Below, in pieces: positions 1-8,865 of a stretch of 47,046 nucleotides of DNA. Below the pieces are notes generated by a model. It worked only from the letters and a program-made list of their open reading frames with translations, made no database searches and had not been told where the DNA came from. A program made the position numbers and the translations under genes. Each line of letters begins with the position of its first letter. Positions within the stretch are counted from its first letter, which is position 1. Origin of the DNA: Micromonospora arida. GTDB taxonomy: Bacteria; Actinomycetota; Actinomycetes; Mycobacteriales; Micromonosporaceae. The stretch is from assembly GCF_003857035.1 (NCBI RefSeq), contig NZ_QGSY01000139.1, positions 1-47,046 on the forward strand, given 5' to 3'.

Positions 1-1
1 C

Positions 2-511
2 TCAGAGGGGGCGGGTGTAGCGGAGTTGTCGGGTCGGTGCTGAGCCGATCGCCTCGTCTCGTTCGTCGCCGGTCGGGGTCCAGCCGCCCCGCTCGTAGAA
101 CGAACGGGCGTGGGCGTTGTCCCGCAGCACCCAGAGCACGGCACGCCGCCAGCCTTGCGCCCGCATGGCGTCCAGGGCGTCCACCATCAGGGTGCGGCCG
201 ACGCCGCGCCCCTGCTCGGCCGGGTCGAGGTGGATCGCGTTGAGCAGCCCGGTGGCGGGGTCGTCCTCGTCGTCCGGGCCCAGGTGGCTGAACCCGACCA
301 GCGCCCCGGCCCGCTCGGCCACTGTCATCCGGTGGGTGTCCCGCTCCCAGATCCACCGCTCGACCCAGTACCGCCCCATCGCCTCCGGTGTCGGGTCGGC
401 CAGCGCCTCGGCCGGCAGGAAGGCGGAGTACGCGGCGACCCGGGAGCGCTGGTGCAGGGCACCCACCGCCATCAGGTCGCCTTCGGTCGCTGGGCGGAGC
501 GTGACGGTCAC
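2..511 (-). CDS. GNAT-family N-acetyltransferase
   Basis: This 169-residue protein is a single GNAT acetyltransferase domain that would move an acetyl group from acetyl-CoA to an unknown amine. The acetyl-CoA loop is visible as Q-G-R-G-V-G-R around residues 100-106. It is followed by an Asn-Ala-His-Ala-Arg-x-Phe-Tyr segment near residues 132-139, which is the usual C-terminal GNAT motif. Length is normal for the family and the stop codon lies inside the window. The GTG start at 511 overlaps the rnz stop codon by four bases (GTGA), so the gene is probably translated with rnz. Substrate cannot be told from sequence; it may modify a small molecule or a protein N-terminus. Confidence 0.85.
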   Translation of the reverse strand: MTVTLRPATEGDLMAVGALHQRSRVAAYSAFLPAEALADPTPEAMGRYWVERWIWERDTHRMTVAERAGALVGFSHLGPDDEDDPATGLLNAIHLDPAEQGRGVGRTLMVDALDAMRAQGWRRAVLWVLRDNAHARSFYERGGWTPTGDERDEAIGSAPTRQLRYTRPL

Positions 512-1437
512 CCGGCCGAGGCTACCCGGCGCGGCGGGAGCTGCACCGTGGTCAGATCCTCGGCGATGATCAGATCACCGTCGAAGTGCGCGCGCGCCTC
601 GTCGTGGAACCGGCGCGGGTCCGGGTAGCGCTGGGAGAAGTGGGTGAGCACGAGTCGGCGTACCCCGGACTCGGTCGCCACGCGCGCGGCCTGCCCCGCG
701 GTCAGGTGGCCGACCTCGGCGGCGAGCGCGGCCTCCGACTCCAGGAACGTCGACTCGATGACCAGCAGGTCGGCGTGCTCGGCGAGGGCGTACACCCCGT
801 CGCAGAGGCCGGTGTCCATCACGAACGCGAACCGCTGCCCCGGCCGGGGCGCGCTCACCTCGGCCCGGGTGACGCGGCGTCCGTCGAGGTCCAGGTGCCC
901 GACGCGGATCAGCTCGCCGACGGCCGGTCCGGCGATGCCGTACGCGGCCAGCTTCTCCGGCAGCATCCGGTGCCCGTCCGGCTCGACCAGCCGGTAGCCG
1001 TACGTCTCGATGGGGTGCCGGAGCCGGCGTGCCTCCAGCGTGCCGCAGCGCAGGGCGATCCGCTGCCCGTCCGCCTCGATGGGCTCGACCCGCAGCTCGG
1101 CCGTCTCGTAGAAGGAGGTGGCGTACCGCAGCCGGGCGAAGTATTCGGCGCCGCCGGCGGGGAAGTGCACGGCGACCGGGTGCGCCACCCGGTCCAGGGA
1201 GAGTCGCTGGATGGTGCCGGGCAGGCCCAGGCAGTGGTCGCCGTGGAAGTGGGTGACGCAGATCCGGGTCAGGTCGGTGGCGGTGACCGTCGTGTGCAGG
1301 AGCTGACGTTGGCTGCCCTCACCCGGGTCGAAGAGGATCACCTCGTCGTCCCAGCGCAACACGTACCCGTTGTGGTTGCGCTGACGGGTCGGCGCCTGGC
1401 TGGCCGTCCCCAGCACCACCAGCTCGCGCATGGACAT
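508..1437 (-). CDS. rnz: Ribonuclease Z (tRNA 3'-processing endonuclease)
   Basis: RNase Z cleaves the 3' trailer of tRNA precursors in the cytoplasm. The 309-residue product has the metallo-beta-lactamase fold signature His-Phe-His-Gly-Asp-His at residues 63-68, which binds the two catalytic zinc ions. The N-terminal [10 protein letters not shown] motif is typical of the family, and a later His-Phe-Ser-x-R-Y motif lies near the C terminus. Length fits bacterial RNase Z. An upstream in-frame ATG at 1560 is open but lies inside the structured leader. The ATG at 1437 is preferred because GGGAG sits five bases before it and the family N terminus begins there. An ATG at 1431 is a second option. 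A structured leader precedes it. Confidence 0.92.
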   Translation of the reverse strand: MSMRELVVLGTASQAPTRQRNHNGYVLRWDDEVILFDPGEGSQRQLLHTTVTATDLTRICVTHFHGDHCLGLPGTIQRLSLDRVAHPVAVHFPAGGAEYFARLRYATSFYETAELRVEPIEADGQRIALRCGTLEARRLRHPIETYGYRLVEPDGHRMLPEKLAAYGIAGPAVGELIRVGHLDLDGRRVTRAEVSAPRPGQRFAFVMDTGLCDGVYALAEHADLLVIESTFLESEAALAAEVGHLTAGQAARVATESGVRRLVLTHFSQRYPDPRRFHDEARAHFDGDLIIAEDLTTVQLPPRRVASAG

Positions 1438-1459
1438 GGCCACTCCCGCGGATATGGAG

Positions 1460-1524
1460 CGACCCCCGGGGCGCTCCGCGCATGTGCGCGGGCCGGCTGG
1501 ACTTGGCCGGCACCCCGGGGGTCG
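1460..1524 (-). promoter_or_regulatory. Three-way-junction RNA fold upstream of rnz
   Basis: The arms 1460-1473 and 1511-1524 are complementary over 14 pairs, one being G-U on the minus-strand RNA. They enclose two further hairpins. One is a 6-bp stem, 1476-1481 with 1486-1491, with a 4-base loop. The other is a 5-bp stem, 1493-1497 with 1506-1510, with an 8-base loop. Together they form a three-way junction ending 13 bases before the GGGAG of rnz. It does not match any riboswitch class I know by eye. It could be a regulatory leader, an attenuator or a processing site. Confidence 0.45.
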
Positions 1525-1622
1525 GGTGGCTGTCGTGGATTCGCCGCACCGCTGCCACACGGTCTCGACGATGGTGCTTTTTGCCCGCCTCGCGGCAGGC
1601 CGATCACTGTCGAGGACAGCGG

Positions 1623-1661
1623 CTAGCTGACAGCCACCTCACGAGTCCGATTGCTATACAA
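1623..1661 (-). CDS. Putative leader peptide in the rnz leader, 12 residues
   Basis: A TTG codon at 1661 opens a 13-codon frame ending in TAG, giving [12 protein letters not shown]. It begins ten bases after GGAGG in an exceptionally long Shine-Dalgarno match, which is the reason to take so short a frame seriously. A second frame starting with GTG at 1642 (residues [12 protein letters not shown], stop at 1604) overlaps it. I do not recognise either peptide. Translation here could control folding of the downstream hairpins and so rnz expression, but that is inference. Confidence 0.3.
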   Translation of the reverse strand: MYSNRTREVAVS

Positions 1662-1749
1662 GTCTGGACCACCTCCTTTCACGTGTACGGCCACGTTATC
1701 GAGTTCTCGTCGGGCTCGGCAACGGATTTCGATCACAGGCCGAACGGGA

Positions 1750-1781
1750 ATGCCCGGCACACCTCATCGGCGGCCGGGCAT
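1750..1781 (-). terminator. Hairpin terminator candidate downstream of msrA
   Basis: A perfect 9-bp stem (1750-1758 with 1773-1781) with a 14-base loop lies 25 bases past the msrA stop codon. On the minus strand it is followed by TTCCCGTT rather than a clean T-run, which is common for terminators in very high-GC actinobacteria. Confidence 0.45.
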
Positions 1782-1805
1782 CACACGTGTGGTGGTACGT
1801 CGTGG

Positions 1806-2468
1806 TCAGCCGCCGACTCGGGCGACTCCGACCGGGCAGCTCAGCCCGTTCGGGCCGTGGTTGCAGTACCCGTTCGGGTTCTTGGTCGGCGCCAGGTACT
1901 GCTGGTGGTAGTCCTCGGCGAAGTAGTAGCTGCCGAGCGGGGCGATCTCGGTGGTGATCTCACCCTTGCCGGCCCGCGTCACGATCGGCTGGAACGCGTC
2001 CCGGGACGACTCCGCGATGGTCCGCTGCTCGTCGGTGGTCGTGTAGATCGCCGAGCGGTACTGGGTGCCGACGTCGTTGCCCTGGCGCATCCCCTGGGTC
2101 GGGTCGTGGTTCTCCCAGAAGACCTTCAGCAGATCCTCATAGTTGATCTTGCTGGGGTCGTACACCACCTGGACGACCTCGGCGTGCCCGGTCCGGCCGG
2201 AACACGTCTCCTCGTACGTCGGGTTCTTGGTGATGCCACCCGCGTAACCGGCGGAGGTGGTGTAGACGCCGGGCAGCGTCCAGAACAGCCGCTCGGCACC
2301 CCAGAAACAGCCCATGCCGAAGACCGCGACCTGAAGGCCCTCAGGGAACGGGCCCTTCAACGGGGTGCCCAGCACCTCGTGGCGGTCGGCGACCGGCATG
2401 GCGATCGGACGGCCCGGCAGGGCCTGGTCGGGCGAGACCATATCGGCGTTCATTCGGCGCAAAAACAC
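1806..2468 (-). CDS. msrA: Peptide methionine-(S)-S-oxide reductase MsrA
   Basis: MsrA reduces methionine-S-sulfoxide in oxidised proteins, using thioredoxin. The 220-residue protein carries the active-site G-C-F-W-G motif with catalytic Cys54. It also has the conserved W-x-x-x-P-G-V-x-x-T-x-x-G-Y-A-G-G stretch near residues 62-78, and a C-terminal region with Cys residues for resolving the sulfenate. Open frame extends to 2519, but the GTG at 2468 is chosen. It has AGGAG eight bases upstream, and translation from it gives M-F-L-R-R-M, the usual actinobacterial MsrA start. It lies alone between the rnz leader and the HIT gene, and no msrB is seen in the window. Confidence 0.93.
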   Translation of the reverse strand: MFLRRMNADMVSPDQALPGRPIAMPVADRHEVLGTPLKGPFPEGLQVAVFGMGCFWGAERLFWTLPGVYTTSAGYAGGITKNPTYEETCSGRTGHAEVVQVVYDPSKINYEDLLKVFWENHDPTQGMRQGNDVGTQYRSAIYTTTDEQRTIAESSRDAFQPIVTRAGKGEITTEIAPLGSYYFAEDYHQQYLAPTKNPNGYCNHGPNGLSCPVGVARVGG

Positions 2469-2543
2469 GGTGGGATCTCCTCTCGTACCACTCCCAGCGT
2501 GTAACACCGGAGGGTCCACCTTCCTTACCCGCGTGACCGTCAG

Positions 2544-2966
2544 TCAGGCCCCGGCGGGGAGCGCCGCCGCGATCCGGTCCGCGTACGTCTGGGCCTCGGT
2601 GTCGTCGTCGTACCGGGTGCGTGGCCAGAAGAAGCCACGCAACCCGTCGCCCTTGGTGCGCGGGACCACGTGGGTGTGCAGGTGGGGCACCGATTGGGAC
2701 ACCTTGTTGTTCATCGCCACGAACGTCCCACCGGCACCGAGAGCGGTCTCCACCGCCACCGCCAGCCGCTGGACCATGGCGAAGTAGTCGGGCAGCAGGT
2801 CGGCCGGCAACTCCGCCAGGGTCACCAGGTGCACCCGGGGCACCACCAGGACATGCCCCTTGAACACCGGCCGGGTGTCCAGGAACGCCACCCCGTCCGG
2901 GGTGTCGGCCACCCGGAACGCCGGCACCTCGCCCGTCACGATCCCGCAGAACACGCAACCGCTCAT
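2544..2966 (-). CDS. HIT-family nucleotide-binding hydrolase
   Basis: The 140-residue protein has the histidine-triad motif His-Leu-His-Thr-His-Val-Val with His95, His97 and His99. It also has an N-terminal Cys-Val-Phe-Cys pair (residues 4 and 7), as in zinc-containing HIT proteins. Members hydrolyse AMP-linked nucleotides such as adenosine phosphoramidates; the actual substrate is unknown. The start is ATG 2966. A minus-strand TAGCCT hexamer (2978-2973) ends six bases upstream and no Shine-Dalgarno is visible, so the mRNA may be leaderless. It is divergent from the broken secreted-protein gene. Confidence 0.9.
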   Translation of the reverse strand: MSGCVFCGIVTGEVPAFRVADTPDGVAFLDTRPVFKGHVLVVPRVHLVTLAELPADLLPDYFAMVQRLAVAVETALGAGGTFVAMNNKVSQSVPHLHTHVVPRTKGDGLRGFFWPRTRYDDDTEAQTYADRIAAALPAGA

Positions 2967-3106
2967 CAAGCCAGGCTATGTCGGCGGCCTCGCGGGTCAC
3001 GGTGCCCCCCACGCGTCAATCGGCTGTGGTACCCATCTACGTGAATGGATGAGCCGGGACGATCCCGGCCATCGGCGTGCGCGTCGATGCTCCGAAAGGA
3101 CCAAGC

Positions 3107-4150
3107 TTGCAGATCAGAAGAGGTCTCACCCTGGCGCTGGCGGCGCTGACCGCCGGGCTGCTCACCGGCGCGGTCCCGGGCCACGCCCGGGCGGCCGCCG
3201 CGCAGACCGCCACCCCACTGCCGCTGAACACGGTGGCCGACGTGGTGTCGGCCGGTGACCGGGTCTTCGTCAGTGGTGGCAGTTCCGCCACCGATGTCGT
3301 GGTGACCAGCGCGACAGGCACTGTGGTCGGCACGCTGTCGGGCTTGCCCGGCCCCACCGACCTGCTGCTCAGCGCCGACCGGCGGACCCTCTACGTGGCG
3401 CTGCCCACCGCCAACGCCATCGCCGCCTTCGACACCGGCTCGCTGCTCGAGTCCGCCCGGTACGACACCGGAGCGGGCGAGTGCCCGTCGTCGCTGGCGT
3501 TGACCGGGCGGTACCTGTGGTTCGGCTACGGCTGTGACCAGTGAGGCGGCAACATCGGCCAGATCGACCTGGGGCGCCAGCCGGCCCGGCTGACGACTGG
3601 GATGGCCACCACTCAGGATTTCTACGGCGCCCCGCTGCTGACCGCCGCCAGCCAGAACCGTTCGGTGCTGCTGGCCGGGCAGATGTCGTTGAGCCCGGCG
3701 TCGGTCTACGCGTACGCGATCGGAACCGGAGGAACGCTGACCCTGCTGCGGGCCAACGACTGGACGGCGATCGGCAGCAACCTGCAGGACATCGCCCTCG
3801 ACCCGACCGGCACCACCCTCTACACCGCGGCCGGTGCCCCGTACGAGGTGCAGGCGTTCCCGTTCGCCGACATCACCACCCCCTCGGCGATCTTCCCCAC
3901 CGGCGCCTACCCGGCCGCCGTCGAGCCGTCCCGCGACGGCACCAGGATCGCCGCCGCGGCGGACACTTCGTACCTGTTCGTCTATCGGCCGGACGGAACC
4001 GAACTGACCCGCTTCGTGCTGGGAGGCGGTGAGCTGAGCCGGGGTGGGCTGGCCTGGTCGCCGAACGGTGCACGGCTCTACGCGCTTTCCTACGACTGGA
4101 CCGGGAGGAACCAGGCCACCCTGCACGTCCTGCCCGTACCGGCCGGCTGA
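3107..4150 (+). pseudogene. Secreted beta-propeller (YncE-like) protein broken by an in-frame TGA
   Basis: The frame would encode about 347 residues: a signal peptide with twin Arg and a long hydrophobic stretch ending near A-R-A-A-A-A-Q, then repeats like those of seven-bladed YncE-type propellers. One TGA at 3542-3544 interrupts it after Cys-Asp-Gln. The same frame continues without any other change to the stop at 4148-4150, and the protein pattern runs straight on. A TGG (Trp) to TGA change is the simplest explanation. The TTG at 3107 is taken as start because GAAAGGA lies six bases upstream. The downstream part has an ATG at 3602 without a good ribosome site. Alternatives are readthrough or a sequencing error. 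The function of the intact family is unclear; probably an extracytoplasmic scaffold. Confidence 0.75.
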
Positions 4151-4177
4151 CCGACCGTCGGCCCCTGGCTGGCACGC

Positions 4178-4205
4178 GGGGGCCGGGCCGGAAGGCCCGG
4201 CCCCC
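4178..4205 (+). terminator. Strong hairpin downstream of the broken secreted-protein gene
   Basis: A perfect 12-bp G/C stem (4178-4189 with 4194-4205) closes a GGAA tetraloop 27 bases after the stop codon. There is no T-run, as often in actinobacteria. Confidence 0.6.
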
Positions 4206-4224
4206 ACCGGGAGCGCGGGTTCCG

Positions 4225-4253
4225 TTCCAGCCCTCGGGACGGGGCACTAGCCT
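4225..4253 (+). promoter_or_regulatory. Putative promoter of the cystathionine gamma-synthase gene
   Basis: TTCCAG (4225-4230) and TAGCCT (4248-4253) are 17 bases apart. The -10 hexamer ends seven bases before the ATG at 4261, and no Shine-Dalgarno is present, so the transcript is probably leaderless. Confidence 0.45.
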
Positions 4254-4260
4254 CACCAGA

Positions 4261-5403
4261 ATGAGTCACGGCTTCGAGACGCTCGCCATCCACGCCGGTC
4301 AGGACCCTGAGGCCCGCACCGGCGCGGTGATCCCACCGATCTACCAGACCAGCACGTACGCCCAGGACGCCGTCGGCGCACCTCGCCTCGGCTACGAGTA
4401 CAGCCGCTCCGGCAACCCGACCCGTGATGCACTCCAGGAGTGCCTGGCGGCGCTGGAGGGCGGGCCGGTGGGGCTCGCCTTCGCCAGCGGCCTGGCGGCG
4501 GAGGACACCCTGCTGCGGGCCGTGTGCCAGCCCGGCGACCACGTGGTGATCCCGGACGACGCTTACGGCGGCACGTACCGGCTCTTCGCCCGGGTCGCCC
4601 AGCGCTGGGGCCTGGAGTTCAGCCCGGCCAAGGTCTCCGACCCGGACGCGGTCCGGGCGGCCGTGCAGCCCGGCCGCACGAAGATCGTCTGGGTGGAGAC
4701 GCCAACCAACCCGCTGCTCGGCATCGCCGACATCGCCGCGCTGGCCGCCGTGGCACACGATGCGGGCGCCCTGCTGGTGGTGGACAACACCTTCGCCTCG
4801 CCGTACCTCCAGCAGCCGATCGCCTTCGGCGCGGACGTGGTGGTGCACTCCACCACCAAGTACGTCGGCGGGCACTCCGACGTGGTCGGTGGCGCTCTCG
4901 TCGTCGCCGACGCCGGGCTCGGCGAGGAGTTGCGCTACCACCAGAACGCGATGGGCGCGATCAACGGTCCGTTCGACGCCTGGCTCACCCTGCGGGGCAT
5001 CAAGACCCTCGGGGTACGCATGGACCGGCACTGCGACAACGCCGAGCGGCTCGCCGCGTACCTCGACGGTCACGCCAAGGTCGCCCAGGTGCTCTATCCG
5101 GGGCTACCCTCGCACCCCGGTCACGAGGTGGCCGCCAAGCAGATGCGCCGGTTCGGCGGCATGATCTCGTTCCGCGCCGCCGGTGGTGAGGACCACGCAG
5201 TGGACATCTGCAACCGGGCCAAGCTCTTCGTGCTCGCCGAGTCGCTGGGCGGTGTGGAATCCCTGATCGAGCACCCGGGTCGGATGACACACGCAAGTGC
5301 TGCCGGCTCGCCGCTTGAAGTTCCCGGCGATCTCGTGCGACTGTCTGTCGGCATCGAGACGGTCGACGACCTACTCGCCGATCTGGAGCAGGCGCTGGGC
5401 TGA
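4261..5403 (+). CDS. metB: Cystathionine gamma-synthase (trans-sulfuration PLP enzyme)
   Basis: This 380-residue cytosolic PLP enzyme belongs to the Cys/Met metabolism family. It would join O-succinyl- or O-acetyl-homoserine to cysteine, making cystathionine for methionine synthesis. The PLP lysine is Lys200 in His-Ser-Thr-Thr-Lys-Tyr-x-G-G-H-S-D. The substrate-binding Tyr-Ser-Arg-x-x-N-P-T motif is at residues 47-54, and the Asp-Asn-Thr-Phe motif at 175-178. The C-terminal S-x-G-x-E motif (near 362-366) contacts PLP substrates. Homologous cystathionine gamma-lyase and O-acetylhomoserine sulfhydrylase share these motifs, so the exact reaction is less certain than the family. Start is ATG 4261, apparently leaderless. 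The amidase gene follows closely on the same strand. Confidence 0.85.
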   Translation: MSHGFETLAIHAGQDPEARTGAVIPPIYQTSTYAQDAVGAPRLGYEYSRSGNPTRDALQECLAALEGGPVGLAFASGLAAEDTLLRAVCQPGDHVVIPDDAYGGTYRLFARVAQRWGLEFSPAKVSDPDAVRAAVQPGRTKIVWVETPTNPLLGIADIAALAAVAHDAGALLVVDNTFASPYLQQPIAFGADVVVHSTTKYVGGHSDVVGGALVVADAGLGEELRYHQNAMGAINGPFDAWLTLRGIKTLGVRMDRHCDNAERLAAYLDGHAKVAQVLYPGLPSHPGHEVAAKQMRRFGGMISFRAAGGEDHAVDICNRAKLFVLAESLGGVESLIEHPGRMTHASAAGSPLEVPGDLVRLSVGIETVDDLLADLEQALG

Positions 5404-5422
5404 CCGCTGGGGGAGGATGGCC

Positions 5423-6826
5423 GTGCAGGACATCATGGCGACCTGGGTCGGAGCGACCGCAAAGCAGATTGCCCGGGGCGTACGCCGAGGTGACGTCTCG
5501 GCGACCCAGGTCGTCGCCGACCACCTCGAGTACATCTCCCGAGCCGACCGTGAGCTGGCCGCGTTCCGCGCCGTTCGCGGCGGTGAGGCGATCACCGAGG
5601 CGGAGAAGGTCGACGAGCAGGAGGACCTGGCCAACCTGCCGCTGGCCGGGGTTCCGGTGGCGGTCAAGGAGAACACCCCGGTCGCCGGCCTCCCCACCTG
5701 GAACGGGTCGGCCGCCGCCCGCACCGACGTGGCGGAGGCCGACCACGAGGTGGTGCGTCGGCTGCGCGGCGCCGGTGCGGTGATCCTCGGCGTGACCCGG
5801 ATGCCCGAGCTGGGGCTGTGGGCACTGACCGACGACGACAGTGCGGTTACCCGTAACCCGTGGGACAGCACGCGTACGCCCGGTGGGTCCTCGGGTGGTG
5901 CCGCCGCCGCGGTCGCCGCCGGGCTGGTCCCGATCGCGCACGCCAACGACGGTCTCGGCTCGATCCGGATTCCCGCGGCCTGCTGCGGGCTCGTCGGGCT
6001 CAAGCCCGGTCGGGGCGTGGTCCCCTGCCAGCTCGGGGCGGACGACTGGTTCGGCCTCACCGAGCACGGCATGCTGACCAGCACCGTCGCCGACGCGGCG
6101 GTCGGCTTCTCGGTGCTCGCCGGCCGGCGTCCCGAGAAGCTGGTTCCCCCGCAGCGGCTGCGGGTGGGTGTCTCGCTGCGCTCCCCGGTGCGCGGTGTCG
6201 CACCGGACGCGCCCAACCGGGACGCGGTCGCCGCCGCCGGTCGGCTCCTCGCCGCCGCCGGGCACGACACCGTGCCGGCCGATCCGGTCTACCCGACCGC
6301 GCTCGGCCTGCAGGGCATCGCCACCTGGTTCGCCGCTGCCGCAACCGACGTCCGGGCCTCCGGTCTGGACCGGCGTGGCCTGCAACGGCGTACCCGGCGG
6401 CACGTCGCGCTCGGCGAGTGGGCGCAGCGTCGCGGCTACGTGCGGGAGGCGGACCGGGCCGCCTGGCGGCAACGGTCGGTCGACTTCTTCACCGATCACT
6501 CGGTCGACCTGCTGCTCACCCCGGCGCTGGCCAGCGCGCCACCGGAGGCGGCCCGCTGGTCGGAGCGGTCCTGGCGGGCGAACATGACAGCCAACATCCG
6601 GTACGCCCCGTACGCCGCACCCTGGAACATCGCCGGCCTGCCGGCGGTCGTCGTGCCGGTCGGCCGCCGCCCGGACGGCCTGCCGGTCGCCGTGCAGCTG
6701 GTCGGTCCGCCCGGCTCGGAGCTGCTGCTGCTCGGTGTGGCCGGTCAGTTCGAGATGGCCGCCCCGTGGACGCGCCACGCTCCCGGTTATCCCCGCGTCG
6801 AAACGGGGTCGTCGGCCACCGCGTGA
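5423..6826 (+). CDS. Amidase-signature family hydrolase
   Basis: The 467-residue protein has the Ser-cisSer-Lys triad of amidase-signature enzymes. Lys82 is in A-V-K-E-N, the cis-serine is about Ser156 in G-G-S-S-G-G, and the nucleophile is Ser180 in G-S-I-R-I-P-A. It is expected to hydrolyse an amide in the cytosol; the substrate is unknown. GatA is unlikely because no gatB/gatC lies nearby and the C-terminal part differs. The GTG at 5423 is favoured because GGGAGG is six bases upstream; the ATG at 5417 touches that site and ATG 5435 is too far. The gene starts 19 bases after the metB stop, so the two may be co-transcribed. The open frame back to 5297 runs through metB and is not real. Confidence 0.85.
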   Translation: MQDIMATWVGATAKQIARGVRRGDVSATQVVADHLEYISRADRELAAFRAVRGGEAITEAEKVDEQEDLANLPLAGVPVAVKENTPVAGLPTWNGSAAARTDVAEADHEVVRRLRGAGAVILGVTRMPELGLWALTDDDSAVTRNPWDSTRTPGGSSGGAAAAVAAGLVPIAHANDGLGSIRIPAACCGLVGLKPGRGVVPCQLGADDWFGLTEHGMLTSTVADAAVGFSVLAGRRPEKLVPPQRLRVGVSLRSPVRGVAPDAPNRDAVAAAGRLLAAAGHDTVPADPVYPTALGLQGIATWFAAAATDVRASGLDRRGLQRRTRRHVALGEWAQRRGYVREADRAAWRQRSVDFFTDHSVDLLLTPALASAPPEAARWSERSWRANMTANIRYAPYAAPWNIAGLPAVVVPVGRRPDGLPVAVQLVGPPGSELLLLGVAGQFEMAAPWTRHAPGYPRVETGSSATA

Positions 6827-6894
6827 TCGTCTCCCGCACGCCTCGCACCGGTGTCGCCGCAGGGTGCCCCGGGGTCGAATGGCACGATCGGGGC

Positions 6895-8115
6895 ATGACG
6901 GAACTGGTCGGTCTCGACGACGTGCGGGCCGCACGGGAGTTGCTCGCTGGCGTCACCCGTACCACCCCACTGGAGCCCTCCCGGCCGCTCAGCGCAGCGC
7001 TGGGCGGGCCGACGTGGCTCAAGTGCGAGAACGTGCAGCGCGCCGGCTCGTACAAGGTGCGGGGCGCCTACGTGCGGATCTCCCGGTTGTCGGCGGCGGA
7101 GCGGGAGCGCGGCGTGGTCGCGGCGAGCGCGGGCAACCACGCGCAGGGAGTGGCTCTCGCTGCCGGCCTGGTCGGCACGCACGCCACCGTCTTCATGCCG
7201 GTCAACGCGCCGCTGCCGAAGGTCGCCGCCACCAAGGGGTACGGCGCGCAGGTCGAGTTGGCCGGGAACACCGTCGACGAGTCGCTGGTCGCGGCGCACA
7301 CGTACGCAGAGCGCACCGGCGCGGTGCTGATCCACCCGTTCGACCACCCCGATGTGATCGCCGGGCAGGGCACTGTGGCGCTGGAGATCCTCGAACAGTG
7401 CCCCGAGGTGAAGACGATCATCACCGGGGTGGGTGGCGGCGGTCTGATCTCGGGTATGGCGGTGGCCGCGAAGGCGTTGCGCCCGGACGTCCGGATCATC
7501 GGCGTGCAGGCGGCCGGGGCGGCGGCGTTCCCGCCCTCACTGGTGGCCGGGGAACCGGTCCGGCTGCCCGTTTTCTCCACCATCGCCGACGGCATCGCGG
7601 TCGGCCGACCGGGCGAGATCACCTTCAACCACGTGCGCAAGCTGGTCGACGAGATCGTCACCGTCTCCGAGGAGGACATCTCCCGGGCCCTGCTGATGCT
7701 GCTGGAGCGGGGCAAGCAGGTGGTCGAGCCGGCCGGGGCGGTCGGTGTGGCCGCGCTGCTGGCCGGCGTGGTCGAGGTGGAGACGCCGGTGGTCGCGGTG
7801 CTCTCCGGCGGCAACATCGACCCGTTGCTGATGCTGCGGGTGATCGAGCACGGGTTGGCCGCAGCGGGTCGCTACCTGCGGGTGACCGTCCGCTGTTCGG
7901 ACCGGCCGGGGCAGCTCGCGTCGCTGCTCAGCCAGATCGCCGAGCACCGGGCCAACGTGGTGGACGTGGAGCACCAGCGGGCCAACCCGCACCTCGGCCT
8001 CGGCGAGGTGGAGGTGGCGCTGTCGGTGGAGACCCGGGGCGTCGAGCACTCGGACACCCTGATCAGCGCCCTACGGGCCAGTGGCTACCAGGTGGTCTTC
8101 GCGGCCGAGGCGTGA
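6895..8115 (+). CDS. ilvA: Threonine ammonia-lyase with ACT domain
   Basis: This PLP enzyme turns threonine into 2-oxobutanoate and ammonia, feeding isoleucine synthesis or threonine catabolism. The 406-residue protein has the PLP lysine Lys54 in G-S-Y-K-V-R-G-A, the S-A-G-N-H-A-Q motif near residues 77-83, and the glycine-rich phosphate loop G-V-G-G-G-G around residue 180. The last 80 residues form an ACT domain (R-P-G-Q-L-A-S-L-L and following), which normally binds a regulatory amino acid. Length is that of the short, single-ACT enzymes of actinobacteria. The start is ATG 6895; the ORF extends upstream to 5860 but that part is a shadow of the amidase gene. Confidence 0.92.
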   Translation: MTELVGLDDVRAARELLAGVTRTTPLEPSRPLSAALGGPTWLKCENVQRAGSYKVRGAYVRISRLSAAERERGVVAASAGNHAQGVALAAGLVGTHATVFMPVNAPLPKVAATKGYGAQVELAGNTVDESLVAAHTYAERTGAVLIHPFDHPDVIAGQGTVALEILEQCPEVKTIITGVGGGGLISGMAVAAKALRPDVRIIGVQAAGAAAFPPSLVAGEPVRLPVFSTIADGIAVGRPGEITFNHVRKLVDEIVTVSEEDISRALLMLLERGKQVVEPAGAVGVAALLAGVVEVETPVVAVLSGGNIDPLLMLRVIEHGLAAAGRYLRVTVRCSDRPGQLASLLSQIAEHRANVVDVEHQRANPHLGLGEVEVALSVETRGVEHSDTLISALRASGYQVVFAAEA

Positions 8116-8211
8116 CACCGGTGGGTGCCACGCCTCGGATGCGCGGTGTGTCGACAGCGGGTGCCGGGGTCGGTCGAGCCGGCCGGCAGCGGGTGACGCG
8201 ATCGGCGACGG

Positions 8212-8709
8212 TCAGCCGGAGAACGGCTCGAAGCTGACCACTGTCACCTTGATGTCGGCGCCGCTGGGCGCCGTGTAGGTGCAGGTCTGCCCGGCGCGGC
8301 CGCCCAGGATCGCCTTGCCCAGCGCGGACTCGGGGCTGTAGACGGTCAGGTCGGTGGTGGCGGCGATCTCCCGGGAACCGAGCAGGAAGGTCTCGGTGTC
8401 GTTCGTGTCGTCGTCGAAGTAGATCGTCACCACCATGCCGGGCGACACCGCGTCCGCCGTCGGCGCCGCGCCGACCTTCGCGGTGCGCAGCAGCTCCTGG
8501 AGGTAGCGGATGCGGCCCTCGGCCTTGCCCTGCTCCTCGCGGGCGGCGTGGTAGCCGCCGTTCTCCTTCAGGTCGCCCTCCTCGCGCCGAGCGTTGATCT
8601 CAGCTGCGATCGCCGGACGGTTGGCGATGTGCTCGTCGAGCTCGGCCTGGAGGCGGTCGTACGCGTCCTGCGACAGCCAGGTGGCGGGCGCCTCGTTGCC
8701 AGTGGACAC
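8212..8709 (-). CDS. greA: Transcription elongation factor GreA
   Basis: GreA enters the RNA polymerase secondary channel and stimulates cleavage of backtracked transcripts. The 165-residue protein has the N-terminal coiled coil with the acidic tip (R-E-E-G-D-L-K-E-N around residues 42-50). It also has a C-terminal FKBP-like domain with S-P-E-S-A-L-G-K-A-I-L-G near 130-141. The GTG at 8709 is chosen because GAGGAG lies seven bases upstream and the open frame beyond it (to 8817) has no family similarity. It is transcribed with the same polarity as the DUF4307 gene, 156 bases downstream of it. Confidence 0.95.
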   Translation of the reverse strand: MSTGNEAPATWLSQDAYDRLQAELDEHIANRPAIAAEINARREEGDLKENGGYHAAREEQGKAEGRIRYLQELLRTAKVGAAPTADAVSPGMVVTIYFDDDTNDTETFLLGSREIAATTDLTVYSPESALGKAILGGRAGQTCTYTAPSGADIKVTVVSFEPFSG

Positions 8710-8865
8710 AGGCGTTCTCCTCAGTTGTGCGTGGCTGGCTGACAGGTGAACTACCAAGTTACCAGTGCGGAACGACACAGCGTGTCGGCCAACACCGCCG
8801 GTGTCCGGATCCGACACCGCCGGTAGGCGCCCCGTCAGCCCCGCTCTTGGCGCTGTTCTGGCAGC

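Larger units (their letters stand above)
1438..1722 (-). promoter_or_regulatory. Structured 5' leader and putative promoter of rnz
   Basis: On the minus strand TTGCCG (1722-1717) and TAACGT (1698-1693) are 18 bases apart, a plausible housekeeping promoter that would start RNA near 1686. Directly after that lies GAAAGGAGGTGGTCCAG (1680-1664). All 17 bases can pair with the actinobacterial 16S rRNA 3' end, 16 as Watson-Crick pairs and one as G-U. Then come a 12-residue ORF, a small hairpin (1619-1607), and a 7-bp hairpin with a GCGA tetraloop (1600-1583) followed by five A residues. A three-way junction (1524-1460) comes last, just before the rnz ribosome site. Base composition around 1620-1700 is clearly less G/C-rich than the flanks. 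This is the main content of the 368-base stretch without a large gene. Confidence 0.5.

Noticed and set aside
1664..1680. Possible remnant of a 16S rRNA gene end on the plus strand
   Set aside because: The match to the 16S 3' end stops after 17 bases and no upstream 16S sequence is present. A ribosome-binding role on the minus strand, with a micro-ORF at correct spacing, explains it better.
2341..3012. 223-codon minus-strand frame across the HIT gene
   Set aside because: Arg/Gly/Pro-rich product with no family features; it overlaps two well-supported genes in another frame.
3602..4150. Separate gene starting at ATG 3602
   Set aside because: It is in the same frame as the upstream part, lacks a signal peptide and a ribosome site, and reads as the second half of one propeller protein.
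5860..6894. N-terminal extension of threonine ammonia-lyase
   Set aside because: The frame is open but Arg-rich and lies over the amidase gene; the family start is at 6895.
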